This document shows positions 35,641 to 48,660 of a stretch of DNA of 64,000 bases, in pieces. Position 1 is the stretch's first letter. The number at the start of each line of letters is the position of its first letter. Position numbers and translations under genes: made by a program. Source of the stretch: Turnera subulata (taxonomy: Eukaryota > Streptophyta > Magnoliopsida > Malpighiales > Passifloraceae); contig JAKUCV010001557.1 of the NCBI GenBank assembly GCA_028386065.3, forward strand, positions 164,196 through 228,195. Reading direction: 5' to 3'. The notes beneath the pieces were generated by a model. It was not told the DNA's origin, ran no database searches, and was given only the letters and a program-made list of their open reading frames with translations.

Positions 35641-35698
35641 ATATTCTGTTATATATGTATATATAGAAAAGAAGAAATAAGAAAAGTAGTGGAACAAT

Positions 35699-37208
35699 TG
35701 TTGGGTTTTAACATGTGCATTAGTGATTAATTAATTAGCTAATTAGTGCTAATTAGTGATTTAACTTAATTACCTAACCATATGATTAATTGATTTTGAT
35801 TAATGACAAACTAAGCTTATGAATATTTTAATCCACCACCCAAATCCTTGAATTAAATAATGAAATCAGATTTTATAAGGTTTGAGGTTAGTGGGATTGG
35901 TATGTGTACTAAGAGTATTATTTTATTGAGCTTAAGTCTCTTTCATGCCCATGGACCACATTGTTTTTCTTACAATTTTGAGGCATTTGTTGGAGATGCT
36001 CCTATACCCTATGAATCGAAAATTAAGCATGAATAAACCTAGAATATGTTTGTTTATTAATTTGGGCAAGTCTTTCAAAGATTCATCTCTATTTAGCCCT
36101 AACTTGGGATCATCAAACATAGGTACCTAGTCAGCTTGTGCTGACTTTCTGGAAGATTGAGGCTATTGGTTGTAGACGCTCCCATGCTCTATAAACCTGG
36201 TATCTAGCTTAGTTTAACTCAGAAAATGTTGGACTAAGAATCTAGGTTGGTCTCACAACGTATAGAGTCCATTCTGATCATCCTAGGATCTCCAAACCTA
36301 GGAGTCTGCTAAGCTTTGGCAGACTTTCTTGTACTTTGGTGCCATCTGTTGGAGGCGCTCCTATGAGTACAAAACCTGCAAGTTTGTTTCTCTCTCTTAT
36401 GCAGGTGTTTGTTTAAAGGACTGAAAAGCTCTTATAACGACTCATTCTGATTCAGTCCAACCTAGGAGATTCAAACCTAGGCAGTGGCTCAGCATATGCA
36501 GACCACTTTCCGGAATTGGAGCGATGAACGTTTCGTTGCCAATGATGCCAAATCCCGAGGAAGCAGAAAGTGACAGCTAGCCATTGGATGATGAGGATCT
36601 CACTTCCCCCAACCTCTATAAATTGAAGGAAGACTGAAGAACTCAAGTCAAAGCTGCCATTACGCAATCTTGACATTATACTACTTGAGTTATACTTGCA
36701 GTTCTCCAAATAGCCAAAATTGAGTGATATCTATAAGGCTAAAAAGTCGAGCTTAATTGTACATCTTCTTGACTTTATCATTGAAAATTTCTTGGTATGA
36801 GATCAAACATACCTTAGTGGGAACCTGGGATTAGTTTGCTAAGGTGGGATTCAATAAACCAGGGAGGTTTGTGGTGAGTGATAGGTTTGAGCTTAGCCTA
36901 GGAAAAAGCTTGTAAAAGGTTGTGGTTGAACGCGAAAAAAGCCAAAATATAATGAAGGTTAGAAATCTCAAGGTGGACTCCTTGAGTAATAGATGTAGTC
37001 CTTAGTGGCGAACCACCCTAAATTACTGTGCATACTTCTCTAAACTTACCTACTTAACTGTGCGTTAGTGTGTGTTTTAGAATTCTTAATCTGCAGAATC
37101 TGGTTCAAGACAGATTCGGCATCATTAGTGCCAAATCAGTATTTAAGCAAAAAAGGGGCTAATTCACCCCTCCCCACCCCCTCCTCTCTTAGCCTATTTG
37201 GGCCTACA
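35699..37208 (+). repeat. 5' LTR of Sire B, 1510 bp, with U3 tandem repeats and TATA box
   Basis: It opens TGTTGGGTTTTAACATG and closes GGGCCTACA. Three imperfect units of about 178 bp occur in the U3 part (35985-36530), each with a TGTTGGAG.CGCTCC-like block and a hairpin such as GTCAGCTTGTGCTGAC. A TATAAAT box lies at 36617-36623. The LTR is directly followed by the primer binding site. Confidence 0.88.
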
Positions 37209-37210
37209 AT

Positions 37211-37222
37211 TGGTAGCGAAGC
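37211..37222 (+). other. Primer binding site of Sire B
   Basis: TGGTAGCGAAGC lies two bases after the LTR end. It matches the sites of three other retroelements in this window (TGGTAGCGGAGC) except at one base. Confidence 0.75.
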
Positions 37223-37265
37223 AAGGATCTCTATTGTTGGATTAACCTCCAGGAGAAAAAAGATC

Positions 37266-40200
37266 ATGGCATTCGAGGGAAACAACATCTACAATGCTCC
37301 ATTCTTCAATGGGTCGAACTTCGACAATTAGAAATTCCGCATGAAGACTTTCCTTGAAGGAAAGGACTTGGAGATGTGGCACATTGTGAATAATCCCTAC
37401 ACACGACCAGCAAGAGATATACAGTACTGGAATGAGAATGAAATGAAGAAGGCAAGGCTAGAAGCACAGGCGCAGAATGCTCTTCTTTGTCGCATTAGCC
37501 AAGCTGAATTTGAGAGAGTTTGCTCTTGCAACACTGCACTTTGTGGCATTAGCCAAGCTGAATTTGAGAGAGTTCGCTCTTGCAACACTGCACATGAGAT
37601 TTGGAGCCTTTTTTGTGTAGCTCAAGAGGGCACAAATCAAGTGAAAGAATCCAAGATGAACAGGCTCATGAGAGACTTTGAATTGTTTCAAATGAAGCCG
37701 GATGAGACTATCCAAGACTTAGACATAAGGTTCACAATCTTGTGTAGTAGTTTACCTTGTCTTGGAAAGGTGGTCACAACAAAAGAAAAAGTGACCAAGA
37801 TTCTCATATCACTTCCAAATGAATGGGAGCCTAGAGTAAAAGCCATAGAGGAAGCTAAAGATCTGAATACCATCACCTACAACGAACTCATGGGCAGCTT
37901 TATTGTGCACGGCTCAAAATTTGAAGAGAAAGCCAAGAAGAAGAAAGAGCTAGCTCTAAATGCACATGAGGATGATTCTGAAAGTGACTCAGACATTGCC
38001 CTAGTCACTCGGAATGAAAAGGAGAAACCAAAGAAGAAACCGAAAGGGGATCAAACTCGAAGAGTCAAAGAAGGATCTACCTCTTTGCTTCGGATGTAAT
38101 CGCCCTGGTCATATCAAAGCCGATTGTCCTTTGCAAAGAAAGCCCAAGTATGATGCTTCAAGAAGCAAAGGAAAGAAGGAAATGGCAGTGAGGGATGATC
38201 TGGATTCCACGAGAGATTCAGATGAAGAAGAGGCTGCCAACTTATGTCTCATGGCAAGAGGCAAAAGTGAGGAAAAGAGGGATCAGTGGATGCTCAAGAC
38301 ATATAACCGGAGATCCATCTATGTTCACATCCCTCTACTCGACAGACAAAGAGTCTGTCATGTTTGGTGACAAATCGAAAGGCAAAGTACTTGGTATAGG
38401 TAATGTTGGTAAAGATCCTATGATTGAACACGTGCTGTTAGTTGATAATCTGAAATTTAATCTTTTAAGTATAAGTTAACTATGTGCCCGAGGCTGCAAA
38501 GTAACCTTTGAAGTTAATGAATACTCGGTAACTTGTCTTGATAATAATGATACCTTTCTTACCGGAAAAAAACAAGGGAACATATACTCAATTAATATAT
38601 GTGATGTTGCTAACCCCGTGAATAAGTGTTTTAATGTTAGCACAGAAAATCCCGAACTTTGGCCTAGAAGATTAGGACATGCTCAAATGGAGCTCATGTC
38701 AAACTTTCTTAAGAAGGAGCTTGAAAGAGGACTTCCACAAATAAAGTTTAAGAAAGAAAGTGTATGCCGAGCTTGTCAACTTGGCAAACAAACCAAGAGT
38801 TCTTTCAAGTCCAAGAAGGCTCTGTCCACATCCCGACCATTGGAACTTCTACATCTTGATCTTTTTGGGCCAATGAGGATGGTAAGTCTAGGAGGTAAGC
38901 AATACACCTTTTTTCTAATAGTGGATGACTATTCACGTTTTACTTGGGTAATCTTTCTAGCTCAAAAAGATCATGCTCTTCATGAGTTTGCATCCTTAGT
39001 TAGAAAGTTGCAAAATGAGAAAGGGTATAAGTTAACTAAGATTAGAAGTGATCATGGTGGTGAATTTGAAAATATTATCTTTAATCACTTCTGTGAAGAA
39101 AATGGCATTGATCATACCTTTTCGGCTTCTAGAACTCCCCAACAAAATAGGGTTGTCGAGAGGAAGAACCGAACCTTACAAGAAATGGCATGGACCATGT
39201 TAAATGAGCATAATGTACCTACATATTTCTGGGCTGAAGCAGTAAACACAACATGTTATATCCTTAATAGAGTGTCCATTAGATACACACTTGAAAAGAC
39301 CCCCTATGAGATTTGGAATGATAAGAAGCCTAACATTAGCTATTTTAAAGTCTTCGGGTCAAATTGCTTTATATTGAATACAAAGGATGCACTTGGTAAA
39401 TTTGATGCAAAATCTGATGAAGGAATATTCCTTGGTTATTCAACAAGAAGTAAAGCATACCGAATGTATAATAAGAGGTCATTATTCGTGGAAGAGTCTA
39501 TGCATGTTGTCTTTGATGAGTTGGTTACTACTAACAATTCTAAAGAGATTGATGAAGTGGATATTCAAAATCCACAACCACGGACTACAACTATTCAGGA
39601 AATAGAAAAACAGGAAGTCAACAGGGATGAAAGCTTAAATCCACCTAATGAAGCAATTGTACTTGCGCAAGAACATTCTTTCAGCAGAGTGCAACCACAT
39701 TTGGCATCAAAGGTGCCAAAAGGTCTTTCAACAGATGCAACCATTAACAAGAGGAGTATCAACTCGCTCATCAATCCACAACATCAATTCACATCAGGCC
39801 TTTCTCTCACAGATAGAGCCAAAGAATATTGCAGATGCCGTAAATGATGAAAATTGGATTATGGCTATGCAAGAGGAGCTAAACCAATTTAAAAGAAGTG
39901 ATGTTTGGGAGTTGGTGGAAAGGCCAAGTGATCATCCAGTGATTGGAACTAAATGGGTGTTCAGAAACAAGCTGGATGAAGCTGGAAATGTCACAAGAGA
40001 CAAGGCCAGACTTGTTGCTCAAGGATACAACCAAGAAGAAGGAATTGACTTTGGTGAGACTTTTGCACCCGTTGCTAGACTTGAGTCAATTCGAATGTCT
40101 TTGGCATTTACTTCTCACAAAGGATTCAAGCTCTACCAAATGGATATGAAGAGTGCCTTCCTAAATGGATTCATTATGGAGGAAGTATATGTTGAAAAAC

Positions 40201-41351
40201 CTCCTGAATTTGAGGACTTTGAACATCCCGACCATGTGTTCAAATTGAAGAAAGCACTCTATGGCTTGAAGCAAGCACCAAGGGCTTGGTATGACAGGTT
40301 AAGTACATTCTTAATCACACAAGGCTTTACTAGAGGAAAAATTGATTCTACTCTCTTTGTGAAGCATTGTAAGAGTGACTTAAACAGTGTTCAAATCTAT
40401 ATGGATGACATACTATTTGGTGCTACTAACGACTCTTTGTGCAAAGAATTTGAAAAGTTGATGCACAGTGAATTCGAGATGAGCATGATGGGAGAATTAA
40501 CATTCTTTCTCGGACTCCAAGTCAAGCAACAAAGAGATGGAATATTCATAAGTCAAGCTAAGTAGCACAGGGAGTTACTGAAATGATTTGGCATGGATGG
40601 TGCCAAAATGAGTCCAACTCCAATGAGCACATCAACTAAGCTAGACAAAGACGAACAAGGTAAAGATGTGGATATAAAGACCTACAGAGGTATCATTAGA
40701 AGTCTCCTTTACCTCACTGCTACTAGACCTGATATAATTTTCAGTGTTTGTCTATGTGCTAGATTCCAAGCATGTCCTAAGGAGTCCCATTTGCATGCTA
40801 TATAACGGATCTTTAAATACTTAAAAGGAACTCCAACTTTAGGACTTTGGTATCCTAGGACTGATGTGTTTGAATTAATTGGGTACTCTGATGCTGACTT
40901 TGCTGGATGCATTCTTGATCGAAAAAGCACTAGTGATACATGCCAATTCTTGGGACAATCTCTTGTTTCATGGGCAAGTAAGAAACAAAATTCAGTGGCA
41001 ACATCCACAACCAAAGCCGAGTATGTGGCTGCCGGTTCTTGTTGTGCACAAATCCTTTGGATGAAACAAACATTACTTGATTATGGTTTAATGTTTATAA
41101 GTGTGCCGATTCTATGTGATAGTTCAAGTGCTATTAAACTCACAAAAAATCTGGTTCAACACTCAAGAACTAAGCACATTGAAATAAGACATCACTTTAT
41201 TAGAGATCATGTTCTTAAGAAGGATGTAACGCTTGATTTTGCCCAAACTGAAAGGCAATTAGCAGATATCTTTACAAAGCCTTTGAAGGAAGAACAATTC
41301 AACATGATTCGGTTGGAGCTTGGAATGTGCAATCTTCCTCAAATCGTTTAA
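37266..41351 (+). pseudogene. Sire B gag-pol, decayed
   Basis: From the ATG at 37266: gag (MAFEGNNIYNAPFFNGSNFDN, then an in-frame stop at about 37329), a zinc knuckle CFGCNRPGHIKADC reached by a frameshift near 38080, and protease (SGCSRHITGDPSMF, about 38280-38320). Integrase follows, with CRACQLGK, LDLFGPMRM, IRSDHGGEFEN and TPQQNRVVERKNRTLQE (38618-39540). RT has KWVFRNKLDEAGN, YQMDMKSAFLNG and YMDDILFGA (39850-40565), where YVDD is usual. RNase H has YSDADFAG, STTKAEYVAA and LADIFTKPL (40866-41351). Additional stops occur near 38478, 40563, 40584 and 40803. Domain order (integrase before RT) is that of Ty1-copia. No functional polyprotein is possible. Confidence 0.9.
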
Positions 41352-42384
41352 ATAATCAGGTGAAATCCTTCCTTAATTCATGCTGAATCAAGCATCATAT
41401 TCACACACTTCACTAGGCATATGCATGGGCAGTGATGATATGTCAAAATGAAGGATCATATAAATCATCATCGAGTTTGCCAACGGTGGAAGAAAAAGAT
41501 ATGGAAACTTGATTGGAGATCAGATTTGTTTTTGGCACTTCTCATGTCCTTTGAAAGGTGCATACGGATGGAGAAAAGAGAAGAGAAACGTCAACATAAT
41601 ACATGGGATAGCTGGATAGGGTTCAGCTCTTGGAAATCAAACAATGGTCAACTGGAGGTGAATTAATTTGGTTAAATTAATTATAGTCCACTATTGAGTT
41701 TAATCGGGGTCAGTTGGTGCATCCAAAAATGGAAATAAATGGAAACGAAGAAGAGAGTAACTGGGAAGGTTGAAGACAATTAGGGTATCTCCCAGAATTA
41801 TTGCTATGATTTCATGTAAGAGAAGAAGAGCAACATGATTTGGGTAGCTTAAACAATCAATTGATTTTATGGAAATCAATAAAAAGCTGATAGGGATGAG
41901 AATGGAAGAGATAAAGGCTTAGAATGTGATGGTTGCGTGAAACGCGGCACCAGGGCGGTTTTCAGAAAAAGAAGCTCATACGTGGGTGAACTCTTTTACC
42001 CGCCGAGTTTCTCTGCCTTTCCTTACCCTTAAACGATGTCTACCGGTTATTAACACTAATCCCACTTCCTTACTTAATAACCCACTCCTTGTCAGTTACC
42101 AAACCCATCTCATTTCTACTTGGTAACTGCCACTTTCCATCACTACCTTTAATCATGAGGAAGTGGGCATTAATTCTAGAGTTGCTCAAAAAGGGAGGAA
42201 ACCGAGAGCTCGGGTTAAACTTAAACCCTTAACCGATCTTCAATCCAAATCCTCTTCTTTTACCTCAACTTGAAAAAGAAAAACTCTCTTCATTCCTACA
42301 CTAACAGCCACTAAAGAACCCGATTCTAGCCCACTCAAACTACAACTACCGAAGAAGAGGAAATTGTATAAGTCACCTATAGAT
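41352..42384 (+). other. Sire B spacer between pol and the third ORF
   Basis: No gene is recognised. The stretch holds scattered short ORFs with no family motif and a purine-rich part (41440-41660). It probably serves as the leader, or as a spliced intron region, for the downstream ORF, as in other Sireviruses with an extra gene. Confidence 0.5.
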
Positions 42385-43371
42385 ATGGCAGCACCAGTGC
42401 CATAACAGTCTGAAACTCAAGCTGAACAACAAGTGAATCAAGGTCCTCTATAAGACATCCCTGAAATTGTCAAGAACCCTGAAAACCCAGAGAATCCTCA
42501 GGATCCATCTCCAACTGATAATGAGAACATGGTGGCCGTGATTATTGCAAGCATAAACAACTTCATGAATAAGTATAGGATGTCTAAAGAAGTGGAAGAT
42601 CCTATTTGAACATTTAAAGCAAAGAGGAAGCTCATGGTCCAAGATGTTGTGCCTGCGCACTTAGTAGACAGAGTTATAGATGAATTCAAGAACAATCCTG
42701 CTCACCCTATTCTACCAAAGGGTTTTCATGCTGCTTTGGAAGAAGAAGAAACTGTGAAGAAGATCAATTCCTCCGAAAGGCTTCATTACGTTTTACCCCC
42801 CTGTACTTTTGTTCAAAATAGGATCACCCCCTCTACTAAAAAAACCGGTATTTAACCCCCTAAACTTTTTAATTCCGCAGTTCACCCCCTACGGTTGACC
42901 CGATTCCGTTTCCGTTATCAGAGTTAACGGAAACTCGTGGATGAAAGACACATGGCAATATCTGGTCCATTCAATAATTTCTTTATTTTTTTTGCAAAAA
43001 TTAAAAACAAAAATTATTTATATCTATTTTTTATTAATTTCTACAAAACTAACAACTAATAAATACAAAGGAATAATTTTAACATAAAGAAAACTAAAAG
43101 GAATAATTTTAACATAGAAAAAAAAATTAAAAAAAGCAACACTCCTACAACGACGACCACCACCACCATCGCCTCCACCACCACCAAGACCACCAAGACC
43201 AACACCAACACCTCCCCAACCCCAACCAAGCAACCACCACCACCACCATCACCACACCACATCCATCACCACCAACACCAACCACCAACCACCCATGCCC
43301 CCCACCCCTAAATCCATTATCCAAAAACCCACGTCTAGCGCTAGAGGAGGAAGCAGGGATGCTTTCTTTTC

Positions 43372-43710
43372 TTACAAATAAACCCGCGTAATGCCCATAA
43401 AAAAATTCCCATCTATGCTTTTTGTTAGATTGATTAAGGGATAATTAAAACCGATTGCGCCGATGTTGGTGTGGGCCTTTTTCCTCCTGGATTTGACTCG
43501 GGCGGCGCATACAGTGAGGAAGCGGTGCTGATTGGTGGTGGTGGTGGTGATGCTGGGTAAGGAAAGGAGAAGAAGAGAACGTGAGGTAGAAGATGGGGAC
43601 ACATAGAGAGATGAGATGGGCCTCAGACTTCTCGCATCCAGCCCCTCATCGACACCCCTTAGACCATGTGACAGGCGGTGGCTATCGGAGGCAACGGCTG
43701 AAGGCGGCAA
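43372..43710 (-). other. Unrecognised 112-codon ORF inside the non-autonomous element
   Basis: The minus-strand frame starts MPPSAVASDSHRLSHGLRGV and is Ser/Thr/Arg-rich, including a TTTTT run from a GTG-type repeat. I recognise no domain. It could be a captured host fragment or chance; GC content is higher than in the flanking AT-rich array. Evidence for coding is weak. Confidence 0.25.
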
Positions 43711-43884
43711 CGACGCAGCTTCAATGGTAGCTGTGAGTTTATGGTGAGGGAAGAGAGCATGAGAGTTGCTGAAGAAAAGAGAAGAAAAGAAAAGAAAAGT
43801 CGGTGAATGAGAAGAAAAGAGTAAAAAAAAATAAAAGAAAGCAGAAAAACAAAAGAAAAGTTGGGTGCATAAGAAGTAAGGAGA

Positions 43885-44530
43885 AAAAAAGAAAGAAAAA
43901 TAATTTTTTATATAAAAAATAATTTTTTATTGAGTAGAATTTTTTTGTTTATTTTTTAAATATATTTTTTTTGCCTTTTTTATAAAAATGGAAATTCTGA
44001 GTAATTTTTTTAATTTTTTTTAAAAGGAAAATAATTTTTGGTTGAATAGAATTCTTTTTTCTGTAAAAATTTCTTTTATTAAATAGAATTCTTTTTTGCT
44101 TTTTGTAAAAAAAAAAATTTCTATTGGGTAGAATACATTTTAGCCTTTTTTGAAAAAAAATTTGTTTAGTAGAATACTTCTTTGCTTCTTTTGTAAAAGA
44201 ATTTTTTTTGTTAAGAATAAATCTTCTTTTTGCTTTTGTAAAATAAAATTGAGTAATGTTTTTTTTAACTTTTTTGTAAAAGAAAAATATTTTTTTAGTA
44301 GAATACTTTTTTGTATTTTTTGGTAAAATAAAAAATAATTTTCTGTTAAGTAGAATAGTTTTTTATAAAAAAAAATTTTGAATTATTGTTTTTACTTTTT
44401 TTGTAAAATAAAAATATTTTTTTGAGTAGAATACTTCTTTTTTTTGTAAAATAATTTTTTGTTGAGTAATTTTTTTTTACTTTTTCTGTATTTTTTTCTT
44501 AAGCTAGAATTCTTTTTTGCCTTTTCTGAG
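43885..44530. repeat. Degenerate AT-rich tandem array
   Basis: A unit of about 45-65 bp recurs roughly a dozen times: a long T run, then GAGTAGAAT or AAGTAGAAT, ACTTTTTTG(C), TTTTTTGTAAAA. Units differ in length mainly in the homopolymers. It lies in the left half of the non-autonomous element, just before the solo LTR. Confidence 0.75.
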
Positions 44531-44713
44531 TGCAATTTTTATTTGGATAGAAGATTGTTGTTTTCTAATTAGAAAATAATTGTGAAATTCTAAGAAAACC
44601 AAAAAGTAATTTTATATTTATGGTTGGATGTTAAATTGAAATTTTCTTTCTTTTTCTTTTTCATAAATATTTTTTTGTTTCTTCAAAAATAAAATAATAG
44701 AAGATAAATTTTT

Positions 44714-47700
44714 TGTAACGCCCAAAATTTTAAATAATTTAAATTTTTATCGAATTTTTGGAATTTTATTTCCAATTTTAGCCTTGTAGAAATTTCTGAA
44801 AATTTTCGGTCGAGGGAATTGTTTTACTTCCTTAAAAACTAAAATTTTGTTGTTGGATTTACTCTTTAAATGAATATACTTTTGGGAAATGATCCGTGCT
44901 CGGGGTGAAACACAAAAGTAATTGTAGTGTCGTCCAAAACTACGTCATTTTTGGGGACAAGATATTCAAGGGGAAAAATAAATTTGATAAGCTGGCTTGT
45001 TGATCAGCTAAATGGGTTCACCATGCTCAAGACCTAAACGACGTCGTTTTGGTCTGATCTAAGTCAAAACCCTAACTGCTCTCTTTCTTTTCTTTTTCTA
45101 TCTCCCACTCCTCTTCTCTTTCGTTTCGGCCATCCCACTTTCCTCTCTTCACACTTCCATCTCTTTCGTCCTCTCATTCTTCTTTTCCCCATTGGTGATG
45201 GCCATATACAAGTTCATGCGAGAGAGAAGATGAGGCTTAGCTTTGGGGACGACGGAGTGAATGCACCGGCGACGGGGGTAGCCAAGACTGTTCTTTGTCG
45301 CTATTACTGGGGTGAGTCATGGTCCCTCTCTTTCTTCCATCCTCTCTTTCTTCCATCTTGGGTCTCTCTCTCACTCTTTTGTCTTGTTGATACTCGGGCT
45401 TCCATTCTTATTGATTTGTTTTTATTTTGGGTTTTGTTTAATCGAGTTCATCAGTGAAAATGGGTCGGCTTGGTTGCTGCAAGCTATGTCGGTGCTTGGT
45501 GATGGTTATGGCGGTAGGAGTGGCTGTTGATGGTGTTGATCGGTTGTGGCTTGAATCCGGGTCGGCCGTGGCTGTGTGTGTAGGATTCTGGCAGTAGGTC
45601 GTGAGTTGGGATTCCGGTAGTGGGTTGCATTCGGGTCCTAAGGATTGTTGATCCAGTAAGTGATCCCACGACCTTGATCGGTGATTTTCCAAATTAAATT
45701 CTTTAGGTGGAGTGTTTTTCAAACTGAGTAATTTTGTTGCTGTCCGTAATTGCTCTTGGTTCTTTTATTTAAAGGCTAATCATGGTTCTTGGATTTATTG
45801 GGTTTTTGCTTTTCGGATTCGGTGTTAACCAGTTTCCATCATGCATAACCTTGATATAAAATTGGTCTGCATATCGGTTAGCTCCTGATCATGTAATAAT
45901 TCCTTAATTAATAGGACATGTGTCCATAATTGGTTATGTGGAATAATCACAGCACATGGGTTTTTATCTCACAAGTCGATTGTTGATATTTAACTCGGGT
46001 AACGCTTGTATAAATGACTTAGTTCGGTTTACAAAATTGTTGTCTTTCAAAATAAGACATTAACTATGATTGGGAGTTTTTGGTATAAGTGGCTGCTGGG
46101 AATTTATTTGGTCGTTGGTTATTATAGCTAAACTTGATAGTGAGTATAACTATGGGTTGGACTTTGACAAGCAGGGTCTTTTCTTAAGTTTTTTTGGATT
46201 TTCAAATAATTGGTATAAACGCTTTACAATTAATGTTGAGTTGGTTGGGGAATCTTAATACTTGTTGGCATGAACCCGTAAACTATTGGAGCATGCTATA
46301 ATGTCCAAATTATTGGAGAATGCTTTTGGTTGTGAGTAGTTTATATAAAAAAAAGGTTTTTAAGACAGTGACATAAAGAATGCTTTTGGCTTTAGGTCTA
46401 AATGTTTTCCTTTCGCTATTTGATTGTTTATTTGATTTGTGGTCGTGCATTGTGGAGTGGCCACTTAACTAGAGTAATTAATATTAATAATATGACACGT
46501 CTAAGCAAGAAGGGCAGCTGGTGAACAGAATGATTACTAATAAACTCACTGTTTTGTTTTCAAATTTAGAGTGTAAACTATTCATCATAAGTTGAATACC
46601 ATATGTTTATATTATGTTAATGGGTCCATGCGTTGGGCTTTCAGCCAGGCTAATTGATTGTGAGGTTAGATGGTCCTACATGACGTGTTTGATATTGGAG
46701 GGTGATCTCCAATCTTGACCTTTTGCGTTAGTACTATAAACCCAATGCCTAAAAAAAAATCATTGATGGAATTTATTTTCAAATGAGTTTTCTAAACTTA
46801 ATTAGACTTGGATCCCAAGCTTTTGTATGTCTCGAGACGGGTCATTATCGTAGTATATGTAGTCTTGTGTTCTTTCTTCGTGCCTACATCTCTTTACGTG
46901 TCTGTTGATATATATGTCTATATGTTTAGGCACCAGTGATAGCATAAGAACGGCATGCTCTGGTGCGGAACGAGGCTTCGGCTTCCGAAACAATTGATAT
47001 GGCCCAGGTGAGGATTTATAAGCCTTTTTATGCCGTACTGCCCATGATACTCGTGTTATCGGTTCTTATGAATTTTTGCGATGGTTATGGACAAGTGTGA
47101 TCTATGCCTATGTGTATACTTGACATCCTGCTCATCTTGGCTTGGTTGATTACTTGTTGCTTGTTGTCTTGCATATGCTTTGATGACATGTTTTCTGTTA
47201 TGATGTTGCATTTCGTGCTGTCTTATTACATTTGGGCCGATGGCCATGACATGAGTAGGGTATGTTGTACACGTGACGTGTACATGGAATCAAAACTTAT
47301 ACTAAAAGGACATAGCTGCAATGCTAGGTTGATAAATAAAACAAGATAACTTCTACTTCGGGGCTGTTGTTCGGTTGGTTCAAGCGGGTAGATTGACACC
47401 CCTCAGGTTGCATGTGGTATAGCATGGTACATGCGGTTTAGCATATGGGTCTGTAATGACCGGTTTCTACCTCCCTCTTTCTACATCCCTTTATCACTTT
47501 ATCTCTCTCTCTTGGTTATATTTGGGCTTGTGCCCGGAGGGCTTATGCCCTGGCTGTCTCATGAGATGTGACCGAGCTTGACGCACGCAGTAGGGGGCCC
47601 TAATAAAATACACAAACTGAATACACATTAAAGAATCTAATAAGAAGATAAAACCTTATGGGTTAGAGTCTGTGATGACTTGTTTGTGCACTGGACTTGA

Positions 47701-48092
47701 TGTGCACTGTGGCGGTTATTGCCAGGTCCCGTTGTACTCATGGTTGACTTGTACATGTGTATAATTTGGTTTATTTGTTTATGGTGAGACAGTGGTTGGT
47801 CTCACCCCTCACAGACTTTATGCAGGTTAACTGATCGATGATCAGGAGTGCATATCAGCAGGTGGCGGTGCTTTCCTCCTCGGGTCGGATCCATAGTGTA
47901 CATTGTAAACATGTTACTGTATGTGTTTGTCTTCCGCTGCATACTCGATTACTATATACTGTATTGTATAATATATTGCATAATAAAACGATGTTTATCA
48001 TGTTTATATCGTATCCCGGGGTGGAAGGGCAGTTTGGTCATTTTATATGTTGTAAATAAATAAATTTGTTAATTTGGGATACGGGCGTTTCA
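44714..48092 (+). mobile_element. Solo LTR related to the 6040-13877 element, 3379 bp
   Basis: It starts TGTAACGCCCAAAA and ends GATACGGGCGTTTCA, flanked by TTTTT on both sides (44709-44713 and 48093-48097); in this AT-rich site the duplication is compatible but weak. It is collinear with the 3.2-kb LTRs through shared blocks: AACGACGTCGTTTTGG (about 45038), GCTTCGGCTTCCGA, ATATGGCCCAGGTGAGGA, CTCATGAGA..GACCGAGC and CATATCAGCAGGTGGCGGTG. Divergence is clearly greater than between the two LTRs at 6040 and 10674, so it is an older or different subfamily. Confidence 0.88.
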
Positions 48093-48660
48093 TTTTTTCA
48101 AACAAAAAATTCTCTGATTTCCTCTTTTTTATTTTTCTTTTTCCTATGATATAAATAAATTTTTTGTTAAAAAAGATAGTAATATTCATTAGATGATTTG
48201 TCTTATTTTTCCTTCTTTTTTTATAGTTTTTTTGGTAAATTAAAATGAAAAAATCAAATGTTAATGATCTTGCCACGTGTCGATCATCCGTGCGTTCCGT
48301 TAAGTCAGCTAACATAAATGTTAGAACCCTAACATAATGAGGTAAAATGCGGAATTAAAAAATTTAGGGGGTCAAATACCGGTTTTTCTAGTGCAGGGGG
48401 TGATCCTATTTTGACCAAAAGTAGAAGGGGATAAAACGTAATGAAGCCCCTCCGAAAAGACCATGTCTGATGATGACATCCTTCTCTCTTGAAAATTTCC
48501 TATCAAGAGGAAATATTCTTTTCAGAAGTTGTATCGCACCAAGGAGACAGCCAAGAAAGCTCTTCATGATCGAGCTGCAATACACAGGTCAAATTTAGAG
48601 ATGGCTACTCAAGGGAAGGATGTCTCTTATTCAGTCAAGACTCTTCAACCCGAGCCTACT

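Larger units (their letters stand above)
19523..35698 (-). mobile_element. Copia A: old, decayed Ty1-copia element split by Sire A
   Basis: Reading the minus strand, gag (34370-35279), degraded pol (20160 to about 23000) and the 3' LTR (about 19523-20031) are in copia order, with Sire A inserted in gag. Most pol ORFs are broken many times, so this is the oldest readable layer of the region. The 5' LTR is not seen: Sire B begins at 35699, and the missing part may lie beyond the far end of Sire B, outside the window. The left boundary is approximate. Confidence 0.75.
42779..48448. mobile_element. Non-autonomous Mutator-type element with 9-bp TSD
   Basis: Terminal inverted repeats of roughly 110 bp start GGCTTCATTACGTTTTA at each end and include ATAGGATCACCCCCT, ACCGGTATTT and TTAATTCCGC. 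A perfect 9-bp duplication, CCTCCGAAA, flanks it (42770-42778 and 48449-48457). Without the nested solo LTR it is about 2.3 kb. It contains an ACC-type microsatellite (43140-43300), a minus-strand ORF of 112 codons without a recognised family (43372-43710), and an AT-rich tandem array. No transposase is seen. Confidence 0.9.

Noticed and set aside
42448..42695. Minus-strand ORFs near 42500
   Set aside because: They lie opposite the Sire B third ORF, which continues across two element insertions on the plus strand.
43024..43262. Gly/Val-rich minus-strand ORFs
   Set aside because: They are translations of the ACC/GGT microsatellite at 43140-43300.
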